DNA of 47,030 nt, taken from the NCBI GenBank assembly GCA_036940085.1, contig JALLBK010000031.1:1-47030 (forward strand). The letters run 5' to 3'. Made by a program: the position numbers and the translations under genes. Of this stretch, positions 1 to 9,580 are shown one piece after another (the first letter of the stretch is position 1; every line of letters begins with the position of its first letter). This stretch comes from Discostella pseudostelligera (Eukaryota > Bacillariophyta > Thalassiosirophyceae > Thalassiosirales > Thalassiosiraceae). The notes beneath the pieces were generated by a model. The model was not told where the DNA came from. It saw nothing but the letters and a program-made list of their open reading frames with translations, and did not search any database.

Positions 1-1373
1 AATTGCACATCTCCTTCCAATTCATTTAGTTGTGTTCTTTCACTCAGGTCCCCAGCCCCCAGCTCAAGACAGTATTATGTTGATTATTATAACTGTGTTT
101 GTACCATCAGATGCCAATTTCTAAGATCTATAGTACAAGCAAATTGTTTCTAGCATTAACAAGATTCATTGCATTCTAGTTTTAATTAGTTCTCATAGCA
201 ATAGAGCATCGCCATTGAATTAGTTATTATTGAAGTATTTCCTGTTGTGAGTTGTTACATTAGTGTTATCCTTCTACTCCTAGAGACAGCCACAAAAGAC
301 ATGCTATGCTATTCTTGGGCCTGTTCCCTTTTTGCCCCCTGATCCATACAATATTAAATATAACACCTAATAAATAGAAATGAAGTCATCATCATCATGA
401 TCACTGTATCTTCCTCCTCGTACATCACCAAACTATCCTCTCCTGGGTTTGGGTTTTACCCACGGTGCCCAACCACTTTTGACTGGGCCTTATTTTTGTT
501 ACTACTAACTGAGAAACAACCTAGCAGCAGCTGACCATGCTGACCAAGACCACAACAAGATTGTCAACAAGAGAAAAATGATACTCGTGTCTTGCCAGCA
601 ACACCAATAATCATGCTGACCAAGAAGTATGACACTAAAACCAAGAAGAATGCTGCAGCTGGTCTGGTTGTTAGCATGCTGACACCATAACCACCATGAC
701 CACAACATGAACCATGACCACCACCAGCAGTGGGAGCAAGCAGCAGCAGCAGCAGCGGTAGCACGACCAGCACCACATTGATCAGCGATGATGGCGTGAG
801 TGGTCCTCACTTCACTTTTTACTTCACCTTTCACCTTCTTCCTCCTTCATCATGATCACAATGCTTTTTTTGGGGGGGGGTCTCATTCTTGTTGGCGGTG
901 CTGCCTGTCTGACATGTGGCACGAGGACACGACATTCTTTGGACCCCCACCCAACACCTTCATGTTCATGGTTCATGGGAGTCGTTCACAACAGCATTTG
1001 ACCCCATTGGACCCTATTAGATCCTTCCTCTTCCTCTTCCTCTTCCTCTTCCTCTTCCTCATGCTCATGCATGGATGAAAAGATTGGGATTGGAAGGTGG
1101 GAGTGCTGGATGCAGGATGGCAGTTGGGGGTAAGTACCATGCATACTACCAATCTATTCTTTGTACCTACTTTTGTCTTCTGTCCCCATAACCGCCAGAA
1201 AGACGAAATACCGCTTGGCCACAGATCCCGACGCCAGACAGACGCATTTGTCCATTGACATGCTGACCACCACTGAATGACGGCTGACCATGATGTCGGA
1301 CGTGCCCAGCGCAAAGGCACGCCCATCAATCATCATCTCCATTTTATTGTCTAGTCCTAGTACCATCATAGCT
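1..1373. other. gene-free 5' region upstream of the first gene
   Basis: I see no convincing gene. Open frames here are short and low in complexity: antisense runs rich in Ala/Trp/Leu around 505-834, and an Arg-Lys repeat caused by a CCTCTT hexamer. The stretch holds AT-rich sequence, scattered copies of CATGCTGAC(C/A) at 536, 612, 675 and 1259, the hexamer tract at about 1024-1060 and a short G run near 878. The last few hundred bases are probably promoter and 5' UTR of the gene that starts at 1374. Confidence 0.6.
1024..1061. repeat. CCTCTT hexamer microsatellite
   Basis: At least six tandem copies of a CCTCTT/TTCCTC hexamer, ending in CATGCTCATGCATG. Read on the minus strand it gives an Arg-Lys dipeptide run inside an otherwise unsupported frame, so it is best taken as non-coding simple sequence. 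Confidence 0.85.
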
Positions 1374-4300
1374 ATGGAACAGTATTATTTGAGCACCGTC
1401 ATCGTTCTCTTGCTGGTGTATCCTCTTGTTGCAAGGCCGGCATTCATTACTAGCACTAGCAACAAACATCACCGATTCTCGTCCACTACTACTACACTGC
1501 AATTATGGCAAGGTCCTCCTCGATCACCTCGGTGTACTTCACTTACATCGACAACTGCTAGAGACAGCAGCAGTCAAAGTAGTATCCCACCCGACTACAA
1601 TGTAATCTACCAAAAAGTACTTCGGGCACCCAGATCATCATCGTCATCACACACATTCCTACTAGATCTCATATCGTTTCTCCAGTCGGTGTATCAAGTG
1701 CCAAATGACCTACCCGTTCCCTATAAAGTCACTGTCCCGGACGAGGAGGGAGAAGAATTTATTTCACCAGGAAATAGAGCGGTATTGATTATCGACTCCC
1801 CACTGAGCAGTAGCCCCTTCGCAGCATGCATAGAAGTGGAGGTCATTGGCATCTTTCCCGACAATAGCGATGTACAAACTTGTCCCACCATGGCGATGGT
1901 GGCATTGAGGAAACGCAAGGATCCCAATAATCGCAGTGGCAGCAGAGTAGGTAACAATGGCGCTGTAAAGGGATTATTCGATGCTTCGGAAAATCAAATT
2001 GTGAAATCGTTCGATAGGGCAATGCAAGATTTTGAGGAGGGCCGCGTATTTATCCCACCAACTGTCACCTCCGATGACGAAATATTTGATAACGAAATTT
2101 ACGATGACGAGGATGGAGTGGACGCAGCAATAAAAAGAGTTGCATATAAGAATTCCATTGAAGCAGCATCAGCATCGAGCGAGAGAAAAAGTAATGGCCG
2201 AGACGTGCCCATTGTAATTGAGAGGGATGGGTTGGGAAATATCATTATTGATTCAACAGCATCACCAGTTGCGTCTCCGGTGAAGAATAATCAGAAAAAA
2301 GTGAAGGAATCAAAGATATCACAACCAATAGATCGTACTGCGAAAACAATTGGTCAATCATCTGTAGAGAATGGACTCATATCGGCGTCTACACAATATG
2401 AGCAGCAATTGGAAGGATATGAAGACTACGCAATTACGATGGCGCGTCAGCAAGCAAAGGCGTTGATGACTTCAGTTAAAGTAGGGAGTACAACTTCCTC
2501 AATGCAAGGGACCGTGGCCATATCAGGAGGAGAGAGTGATTTTGCAATAATGATAGCAAAGCGGGTAGCATCACGATTGCAGAACAATACTCCAGAAAAA
2601 CATGACAATAGCAAGACAGTTGAAGAGACATCGGCTAGAAACACATCGCCTACTTCAAGCAATGTCCAGAAAGGAAAGGTGCAAGATTTATCAAATGATG
2701 CAACGTTCTTAGAGCTTTGTGAGATTGCAAACCAGTCCAAGAAGACATCATGGAAACGCACAATATCCAAAACGAAGAGTAGGGATGCCTCATCGTCATT
2801 CGAGAGCGTAGACGCCACACCTACGAAGATCAATAAATCTCGACCTAATTCAGATCCAGGAAAAGCCACAAGGTCGCTAACGGCTGACGGAGAAGCGGGG
2901 AGCAATAGACGAGCAGCCCGCTTTGAGAAGACGGATGACGAAATACGAACTGACGTAATGAACATTGCACAAACAAACGAGAGAGTTCAGCAACAGTTGA
3001 AAGAGGCCACCGACATGATGCAGGTAGAGAAGGAGGGTGAGGAAGGTCTATCTCCGGAGGAATTGCTACGGCAAGTGCTAAAATTTGGCGACGAGAAGGA
3101 GAACGAAGTGAAGCCTGGGTTAGGTTTTGTCGAAGGTGCATTTGGCAAAGCCAAGGAACTGCTGAGTAACGGCAATGAATACGATCCGGTCAAGGATGAT
3201 AGCGTTAGAGATTTTGCTGATGACGATAGGAAGAGAGCAGAAGAGGAGGAACTGAAGCGTATATTTGCAGTGGGCCAGTCCGTGGCCGAAAGTAGAATGG
3301 TACTACAAACTGATTCAGTGCCGTCTATTTTAGCCAAGCCTCCAATCACTGACGACGATATCAATGAGCTTATAGATGCCGATGACACCGTGCCACGCAA
3401 TGCCCGAGTACTGGACGATGAACTAGCCGAGCTGGAAGTTCGTATGAGTCGAACGCTACAAGAAGGAAGTAACAAATTATTTGATGTGTTCTCGGGACCA
3501 GAAGTTTACAACCCAAACGTCGACCCCGAGACGGCGGTAAACTGGCCTGGGGCCAAGGAGGGTACACGGACTGATGTCAAGCTAGCTACCGATTTGTCAA
3601 CTGCTTTGAAGCAAGCAAGATTTGCATCCGCTGTGTTAACGGAAATAAGGGAGGAAAGTGGGGAAGAACACGAAGTCAGATACTTCATTGGCTCGAAAGA
3701 GCTCCCGATAGAACGAGTGGATCTGCTTCGAAAATGTGTGGATGAGGGTGTAAAGGCGGGGCTAATAGAAGACCCCGAAATTCTCATGATCGAACACGCC
3801 AGGCTTCAAATGGTGATCGACGAGCTGATATCCCAGCCAGAAGAGAGGTTAGAGGAAATTGCAATGAATTATAAAGATTTGCTGTTATCGGACAACCTAG
3901 TTGACATCATGAGAGAACGTGTACGTGCCATGGCACAGCGCGATTTGGATGCCCGTAGGGAAGGTAATGAGGAATCTGTCGCGGAAAGACATGCTAGTGA
4001 ACGTGCAATCATGAAGAATTTAGCTCGAATTGCTCAATTGCTGGTGAAGGAAGCTCAGGCTTTAGGTGCCGAACTGGAAGTATCAATGCTGGAAATTATT
4101 CGTTCCATTTGTGAGGTGGCCATGGACCCGTCGCACAAGACTGAGGAAGATACTGCACTTGCATTAACTGACGCAGTGAGAGATATGAGACCACTTTTGG
4201 ATGATGCATTTGTAGCCTATCTCAAGTATGCTATAGCCGAAGAGGAAGGAAAGCTCGCAAGAGCCGGCGTCGTCGATGACCCTGATCACAACCGATGGTT

Positions 4301-4781
4301 ATTTGTTCTAAAGATTGTCCAAGAAGGAGTGTACGCCGAGCTCTCGCAAGGCGTGAAGCGATACGTTGATCACATTTGGTATGTACTTCGAATGAAATCA
4401 AAGTCTGAGAGGAAAGAACTTCTTACAAAATTGATTGACGTCATGCCAACCATGGACGTCCGTCCATTTGTGCGGGTAGTAAACAATATCGTGTCAAGTC
4501 TTGGGACGACGGTAAAAGGCGACTTTACCGATGGAGTCATTCTCGGTGAGATGACAAATCAGTTATTGCAACTGCAGAGGGATGTTGGTGAGCTCTTACC
4601 GCCCGAGAGAATAAACGAATTGAGCAAAGATGCAGATGCGTGGGCAGCGGCTCAACGACAGAAATTACTCGAGCGTCGGAATTTGACGAGACAGCGCCTG
4701 GAGGCTGCAAGGATAACGGGTGACATCGATCCAGATAAAGTTATTATCCAGCCTGGCGCAGAAGCAGAGCGGTTTGATTAA
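1374..4781 (+). CDS. large plastid-targeted protein of unknown function
   Basis: A single open frame of 1135 codons from the ATG at 1374. I prefer this start to the in-frame ATG at 1290 because it puts a clean signal peptide at the N-terminus: MEQYYLSTVIVLLLVYPLVA, then RPAF. The Phe after the likely cleavage site and the Ser/Thr/Arg-rich stretch that follows are the bipartite plastid-targeting pattern of diatoms. After the transit peptide, residues about 84-180 look like a folded domain. Residues about 190-560 are acidic, Ser-rich and probably disordered. From about residue 680 to the end the protein is almost wholly helical and charged, with no transmembrane segment, so it may be a stromal scaffold. 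I do not recognise the family. It is convergent with the kinase gene, about 200 bp away. Confidence 0.8.
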   Translation: MEQYYLSTVIVLLLVYPLVARPAFITSTSNKHHRFSSTTTTLQLWQGPPRSPRCTSLTSTTARDSSSQSSIPPDYNVIYQKVLRAPRSSSSSHTFLLDLISFLQSVYQVPNDLPVPYKVTVPDEEGEEFISPGNRAVLIIDSPLSSSPFAACIEVEVIGIFPDNSDVQTCPTMAMVALRKRKDPNNRSGSRVGNNGAVKGLFDASENQIVKSFDRAMQDFEEGRVFIPPTVTSDDEIFDNEIYDDEDGVDAAIKRVAYKNSIEAASASSERKSNGRDVPIVIERDGLGNIIIDSTASPVASPVKNNQKKVKESKISQPIDRTAKTIGQSSVENGLISASTQYEQQLEGYEDYAITMARQQAKALMTSVKVGSTTSSMQGTVAISGGESDFAIMIAKRVASRLQNNTPEKHDNSKTVEETSARNTSPTSSNVQKGKVQDLSNDATFLELCEIANQSKKTSWKRTISKTKSRDASSSFESVDATPTKINKSRPNSDPGKATRSLTADGEAGSNRRAARFEKTDDEIRTDVMNIAQTNERVQQQLKEATDMMQVEKEGEEGLSPEELLRQVLKFGDEKENEVKPGLGFVEGAFGKAKELLSNGNEYDPVKDDSVRDFADDDRKRAEEEELKRIFAVGQSVAESRMVLQTDSVPSILAKPPITDDDINELIDADDTVPRNARVLDDELAELEVRMSRTLQEGSNKLFDVFSGPEVYNPNVDPETAVNWPGAKEGTRTDVKLATDLSTALKQARFASAVLTEIREESGEEHEVRYFIGSKELPIERVDLLRKCVDEGVKAGLIEDPEILMIEHARLQMVIDELISQPEERLEEIAMNYKDLLLSDNLVDIMRERVRAMAQRDLDARREGNEESVAERHASERAIMKNLARIAQLLVKEAQALGAELEVSMLEIIRSICEVAMDPSHKTEEDTALALTDAVRDMRPLLDDAFVAYLKYAIAEEEGKLARAGVVDDPDHNRWLFVLKIVQEGVYAELSQGVKRYVDHIWYVLRMKSKSERKELLTKLIDVMPTMDVRPFVRVVNNIVSSLGTTVKGDFTDGVILGEMTNQLLQLQRDVGELLPPERINELSKDADAWAAAQRQKLLERRNLTRQRLEAARITGDIDPDKVIIQPGAEAERFD

Positions 4782-4981
4782 TGTTATTGAAATAATTCAC
4801 ATATTTTGCATAATGCGAATTATACATTCACCACTGTTTAGATACATCAGAACAATCGATTCATCATTCCACGCCGACTGTTCCTGCCCATGTAGTTCTC
4901 ACTCACACCTTTGAGAATCATCAGCTGAGAATTGTGTATTGTATCGAGTAGCATATTTTCCAACTCCTTGATCATCATCTC

Positions 4982-6033
4982 TCATTCGGAAGAAAGGACC
5001 AATTTGTCTTTCGGTGTCGGGGCAGGATCATTCATAAAGTAAGGATGACTCAAGCACTGCGAGGCTGTAAATCGTTTATTCGGATCTAATACCAGCATCG
5101 ACCGTAGCAATGATATACAATCCTGCGGAGCCGCAATGAATATTTCATCGAATTGAACTGTCGGTGGACAATCATCCCACAGCAAACCCTGCGTGCAGAG
5201 AGGCAATGCACTGTGATCAGGCCAATTGGTCTCATTTGGGGTACCAAACACTGTGAAGATTGTATCGAGTTGACTAATGTCTGTCTGATTTCCCTGAAGG
5301 AAAGGTCTTCGAAGTAATAGCTCTGCAAAGATACACCCGACACTCCATATATCCGCGGCGGATGAATATTCGGATGCACCAAGGAGTAGTTCGGGAGGTT
5401 TGTACCACAATGTAATGGCCTGTGGAGATAATCGTGTCTTTGGCGTGCCATACATCCTCGCTAGACCAAAATCTGCTAATTTCATTGTACCATCCTTGAG
5501 AAATAGACAGTTGTCTGGCTTCAAATCTCTGGGAGAAAGAATTGATTTTGTTCGGGGTGGGTGCAAACTTTTTACAGAGGCAGACGGCAACAATATCTCG
5601 TGAATAGAATTAAACAAACCAACACTCACCTATGCAGTATCCATCGTTCATGACATGCCGAGATAGCCCGCAACAAGGACAACAAATGCTGCTTCGTATC
5701 CGCCAACGAAATCGAGATGGCCCGATTTTTTAATATTTTTGCCAAATCCGTATCGGCCACCTCATAGACCAAACATACGGCCTTGTCAGGTGTAGTGAAC
5801 ACATCGACTAATTCAATAATATTCTCATGTTTGAATTCACGGAGTAATTTAATCTCTCGTATGGCTGTGAAGTTAATTCCATCCTCGGGACGTTCACTCT
5901 TGATTTTTTTGAGTGCCACGAGACGACCGCTAACGCCGCCGCCACCGCCGTCAGGAGAAGATTTTTGTCTGGCAAGGTGGACGACTCCCCATGTACCTTG
6001 ACCGAGGGCCTTGATTACTTCGTAGTTATCCAT
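4982..6033 (-). CDS. CDK7: CDK7-type cyclin-dependent kinase (CDK-activating kinase / TFIIH kinase)
   Basis: Two exons, 6033-5630 and 5528-4982, joined across a 101-nt GT-AG intron. The splice restores the HRDLKPDN catalytic loop, with the Arg codon split AG|A, and gives 316 aa. The order is: glycine loop GQGTWGVV near residue 11, catalytic Lys in VALKKIK, a cyclin-contact helix NFTAIREIKLLREF that resembles the NRTALRE of CDK7, HRDLKPDN, DFGLAR, a WYKPPELLLG substrate segment, and a C-terminal PAPTPKDKL resembling the CDK7 tail. In other eukaryotes CDK7 pairs with cyclin H, phosphorylates cell-cycle CDKs and the RNA polymerase II CTD, and belongs to TFIIH. The usual T-loop Thr appears as Ser (LSPQ), and LWYKPPELLLG is closer to CDK9, so a CDK7/CDK9-like divergent member cannot be excluded. 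It is divergent from Prp28. Confidence 0.85.
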
Positions 6034-6505
6034 TGTGGCATCTCTTCATTTAATTATGGTCGATGCGCCCTTACTCTAGTAGGAGTGCTAGATAGCATAC
6101 GGTATTCGTATGGTTTGGTTTCGCGGGCGGCGGCGGCGGCAGCGCCAAATCTATGCCACATGTAAGTGTATTTAGTCGAGTCATTGGATAGCCTCCCGCC
6201 AAATCTATGCCACATGCAAGTGTGTTGGGTCGAGTCGATGAACAAAGCAGTCTCCCGCCAAATCTTAGATGCGACAGTGTCCTCGTCTGACCGTCGATTT
6301 CTTTGGCGCGAAGCCCACTTGAATTTCCTACCCGTAGGCGACCGACGTTGGATTTAGTATGAGAAGTGGAGCCTGAATTCGGCTCATTTCTCATTCATGC
6401 ATCTGCTCCATGTGTACCATGAAAATCGGCAGCGTTGGCAGCGGCACCGGCTCGTGGTAGTACCAACTCAGAGTGGGTGCAATATCCCACCACAGCCCCT
6501 AAGCC
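6034..6505. promoter_or_regulatory. shared CDK7/Prp28 promoter with repeated composite elements
   Basis: This is the gap between two divergent genes. It holds three copies of a direct repeat that starts CGCCAAATCT, at 6143, 6197 and 6256. The first two share the full CGCCAAATCTATGCCACATG, followed by AAGTGT and then GTCGAGTC. The third diverges after CGCCAAATCT. Spacings are 54 and 59 bp. Each begins with an E2F-like CGCCAAA core, and the first two end in a GCCACATG E-box-like half. A GCG-rich run lies at 6122-6142. I see no credible coding frame. Confidence 0.6.
6143..6265 (+). repeat. three direct repeats of the E2F-like/E-box composite element
   Basis: Copies start at 6143, 6197 and 6256. 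The first two are identical over 20 bases and similar over about 50. The third keeps only the first 10 bases and then a related TTAGATGCGAC. The orientation is the same in all three. Few copies and uneven spacing, plus the eukaryotic setting, speak against a CRISPR-like array. Confidence 0.8.
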
Positions 6506-9067
6506 ATGGCATCTATGAACAATGTCCACCACCCACAGTATAATGGCGACGATGACAATGGTGATCTTTCGTCGCTCATCGACCCCTCCCTCCTCGCCGG
6601 TCTTTCAGAGTCCGAACGACATGAGGCACTTGCCGCAGCGGCGGCGGCAAAGCGCGCTGAACGACGGGCCGAGGAACGTGCTCGACAGCGACAGAAACAG
6701 CGAGAGGCAGCGGCATCATCATCATGGTTGTCATCTGATGTAGGCCCTGCCGCTACTGATGCATCATCACGAGCTGCAGCATCATCGACTGCAAAAGCTG
6801 TTGTTGGTGAGAATGGTCACTGTGCAACTACTACCAGCACAACAACTGTCGCGTCAGAGGAAGAAGAGGAACAACGTCTGTTGGCCGAGGCGCTCGAACG
6901 ACGACTGCAAGAGAGACAACGAGAACGAGATGCCGAGCGAGCGCGACTTCAGTCTATGATGAGTGATAGAAAAATTATTGCAAGCGGCAATATCAACAAT
7001 GGGATTGCAATCAATGGGTTGTCGACTGCTACGGAGGGTACGGGTAGTGGAGGGTTGCAATTTGTTAGCAAGAAGAAACGTGGCGTGGGTCAACTATCCA
7101 TCGGTCAGGAAGATACCTACACTAGTGGCATTAGACCCTTGGCAAAAAAGTTGGAAAAAGATAATGTAAACCAGAAGCAGCAGCACCAACCATCAGATCC
7201 CAACGCTAGTGCACATGAATCTCACTTGACGGCATCTCAATTAGCCTCCATTAAAAAGGCATACCTTGGAGAAAAGGCCGTGATAAGTGAATCGTCCACA
7301 AATAATAACAATGCACCACGTTCTACTACTCAATCATCGAATGCAACTCAGTTATCGACCCAATCGATACGACAACAACTTCGAGAGCAGCGCATGAAAC
7401 GTCGTGTGAAGAAGGCGACGTTCAAATTCGAATGGGGAGCGGAGGAGGATACATTCGAGGATGATGATCCATTGTATGGCGGGTCGGCTACGACGTCGAG
7501 TGGTAAGATCTATCAGCAGCAGCAACCACTGTTGCCAGGACAGGGAACTGGTGGTATTGGCCGACCGAGCAATTTCCGTTCCCAAACACATTTACCATCA
7601 CCGCTGGATGGGGAGATTAAATTCGGTAAAAAGAAGATGCGCTCCAACAATGATGCCATTGCCACGGTTGACACAGTTGCCACCAAACCACTCGATAAGA
7701 TGACACCTCGAGATTGGCGCATATATCGTGAAAATTTCAATATCGTCGTGAAGGGTGGCAAATCACCACCACCTCTTCGTTCCTTCCGTGAGATGCCCGT
7801 AGGTGTCCCACCCATCCACCCCAGTTTGTTGGATGCTATCGAAAATAAATTACAATACAAGACACCCAGTCCTATCCAACGACAGGCCATACCCATTGGA
7901 ATGCAACGTCGTGATATGATTGGCATTGCCGAGACGGGAAGTGGAAAGACTGCCGCATTTGGCGTGCCGCTATGTCATCACGTGTTGTGTTTTCCACCAT
8001 CGATATTAAACACGGTTGCCGAGGAGGGTCCATTGGCACTAGTTATGGCACCGACGCGTGAATTGGCATTGCAAATTAATGTCGAATTCGGAAAGTTGTT
8101 AAGTTCTCAACGGAATGTCGTTAGTTTGGCCATTGTGGGCGGACAGAGCATTACTGAGCAGGCTACCAAATTACGCAATGGTGTGCATGTCGTCGTTGGC
8201 ACTCCCGGTCGTATTAATGACTGTGTCGAGATGGCATATCTGGTCTTGAATCAATGTTCGTACATTGTACTCGATGAAGCCGACCGAATGATTGATTTAG
8301 GGTTCGCTCCACAAATTGAACAAATATTAGATGCCATGGGGGCAAAGCTCAAGAGTGAAGATGAATCAGAGGCCTATCGGCAGGAACGAGAGGATTTGGA
8401 AATTCTTGGCAAGGCCGTGCCCAGCCATCGATTAACTGCCATGTTTAGTGCCACAATGCCCAGTGAGGTGGAACGCATTGCCAAACGCTACCTTCGCCAC
8501 CCCGTCGTGGTTTCTGTGGGAGATCAGGACTCTGGAAAAAATACACGTATTACCCAACGAGTACTCTTTTTGTCCTCGCCGGGACAAAAGGAAAACACAT
8601 TGCGAGACTTGCTACGTCGTGCCCATCCCAATGAGAAGATTATTGTGTTTGTCAATGAGAAGAAGCATGCCGATGGAGTGGGACGTATGGTTGAGAAGGC
8701 GGGGAGACAATGTGTTGTTCTACACGGTGGCAAGACGCAAGAACAGCGAGAGGAGAATCTAGCCATGTTCCGTCGTGGAGGTGTGGTCCTTGTGGCGACA
8801 GATGTCGCGGGAAGAGGGCTTGATATCCCTGACGTCAATCAAGTTATCAATTATGATCTTCCCACGAGATCTATTGACAACTATTGCCATAGGATTGGGC
8901 GTACAGGGAGAGCCGGAAAAGAGGGCATTGCTACGAGCTTTATTACCGATGAGGATGAAGGAATAATGGCGCCGCTGAAGCAGTACTTGGAGAGCACCGG
9001 TATGACCGTCCCTGATCGACTTGCGAGACATCCTGCTGCATCTGGTTCTGGAGAATTCATCCGGTAG
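6506..9067 (+). CDS. PRP28: DEAD-box RNA helicase Prp28/DDX23 (U5 snRNP)
   Basis: An intronless frame of 853 aa. The N-terminal half (to about residue 390) is Ala/Arg/Glu-rich and disordered, like the RS-type N-terminus of DDX23. The core starts with TPRDWRIYRENFNIVVKGG, a signature of Prp28, then the Q motif TPSPIQRQAIP. Helicase motifs follow in order: AETGSGKT (475-482), PTRELA, TPGR, DEAD (590-593), SAT (648-650), VATDVAGRGLDIP and HRIGRTGRAG (from 795). In yeast and humans Prp28 swaps U1 for U6 at the 5' splice site before spliceosome activation, so a nuclear role is expected. All motifs needed for ATPase and helicase activity are intact. I chose the first ATG, which is followed by the continuous acidic/Arg-rich N-terminus. 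Confidence 0.92.
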   Translation: MASMNNVHHPQYNGDDDNGDLSSLIDPSLLAGLSESERHEALAAAAAAKRAERRAEERARQRQKQREAAASSSWLSSDVGPAATDASSRAAASSTAKAVVGENGHCATTTSTTTVASEEEEEQRLLAEALERRLQERQRERDAERARLQSMMSDRKIIASGNINNGIAINGLSTATEGTGSGGLQFVSKKKRGVGQLSIGQEDTYTSGIRPLAKKLEKDNVNQKQQHQPSDPNASAHESHLTASQLASIKKAYLGEKAVISESSTNNNNAPRSTTQSSNATQLSTQSIRQQLREQRMKRRVKKATFKFEWGAEEDTFEDDDPLYGGSATTSSGKIYQQQQPLLPGQGTGGIGRPSNFRSQTHLPSPLDGEIKFGKKKMRSNNDAIATVDTVATKPLDKMTPRDWRIYRENFNIVVKGGKSPPPLRSFREMPVGVPPIHPSLLDAIENKLQYKTPSPIQRQAIPIGMQRRDMIGIAETGSGKTAAFGVPLCHHVLCFPPSILNTVAEEGPLALVMAPTRELALQINVEFGKLLSSQRNVVSLAIVGGQSITEQATKLRNGVHVVVGTPGRINDCVEMAYLVLNQCSYIVLDEADRMIDLGFAPQIEQILDAMGAKLKSEDESEAYRQEREDLEILGKAVPSHRLTAMFSATMPSEVERIAKRYLRHPVVVSVGDQDSGKNTRITQRVLFLSSPGQKENTLRDLLRRAHPNEKIIVFVNEKKHADGVGRMVEKAGRQCVVLHGGKTQEQREENLAMFRRGGVVLVATDVAGRGLDIPDVNQVINYDLPTRSIDNYCHRIGRTGRAGKEGIATSFITDEDEGIMAPLKQYLESTGMTVPDRLARHPAASGSGEFIR

Positions 9068-9580
9068 TGCTCCTCCATAATAATTAGGCTCCATTAATAA
9101 TTGTATTGATATTGACTTGTTCAACAACTTCTGCCTTTTCCTTTTGTCGACAACTTCTTCATTCTTCATGATGTTGTTGTCTACGATTCAACCATCCAGT
9201 ATCGTAGATAGTTCAGAAGAACATAGGTGATCCAGCGCAGAGCTTGGCGCCAAATCAAAGAAGAAAGAAGATCCAACTTTCGCGCCAAATCAAAGATCCA
9301 ACTTTCGCGCCAAATCAATCAAAGATTTTGGCGCCACGCGTCAAGACTCAAAGACTCAAGCAGAAAGATCCATCTTTCGCGCCAAATCTGCCACATCGTT
9401 CGACAACGCGCCAACCGCGATGACTCATTGCTGACTCACTCATCCTGACGATGAATGAAATCGATGACGATGACGATGAATGAAGCGATGCACCACATTC
9501 TTGGTACCATAGTCGCCGCCCCACTTCGCTCATAATTTCATCACTCGTTCATTATCTCTCCATTCATACTCACATCAACA
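9068..9580. promoter_or_regulatory. light-harvesting gene promoter with a cluster of E2F-like sites
   Basis: Three near-identical copies of GATCCA(A/T)CTTTCGCGCCAAATC sit at about 9271, 9296 and 9368, with the exact core TTTCGCGCCAAATC at 9278, 9303 and 9375. The palindromic TTGGCGCCAA is at 9244, TTTTGGCGCC at 9326 and ACGCGCCAAC near 9406. The copy at 9375 runs on into TGCCACATCG, resembling the composite element upstream of Prp28. TTTCGCGCCAAA fits the E2F/DP consensus TTTSSCGC. A GATGAC repeat follows at about 9449-9481. No coding frame is supported. The region could also hold 3' sequence of Prp28. Confidence 0.6.

Noticed and set aside
505..1369. Several overlapping open frames on both strands
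   Set aside because: They are low in complexity, rich in Trp/Ala or Arg-Lys from simple repeats, lack family motifs, and fall in a region with repeat-like composition.
6143..6270. Spaced direct repeats resembling a CRISPR array
   Set aside because: Only three copies, uneven spacing, a degenerate third copy, and a eukaryotic promoter context.
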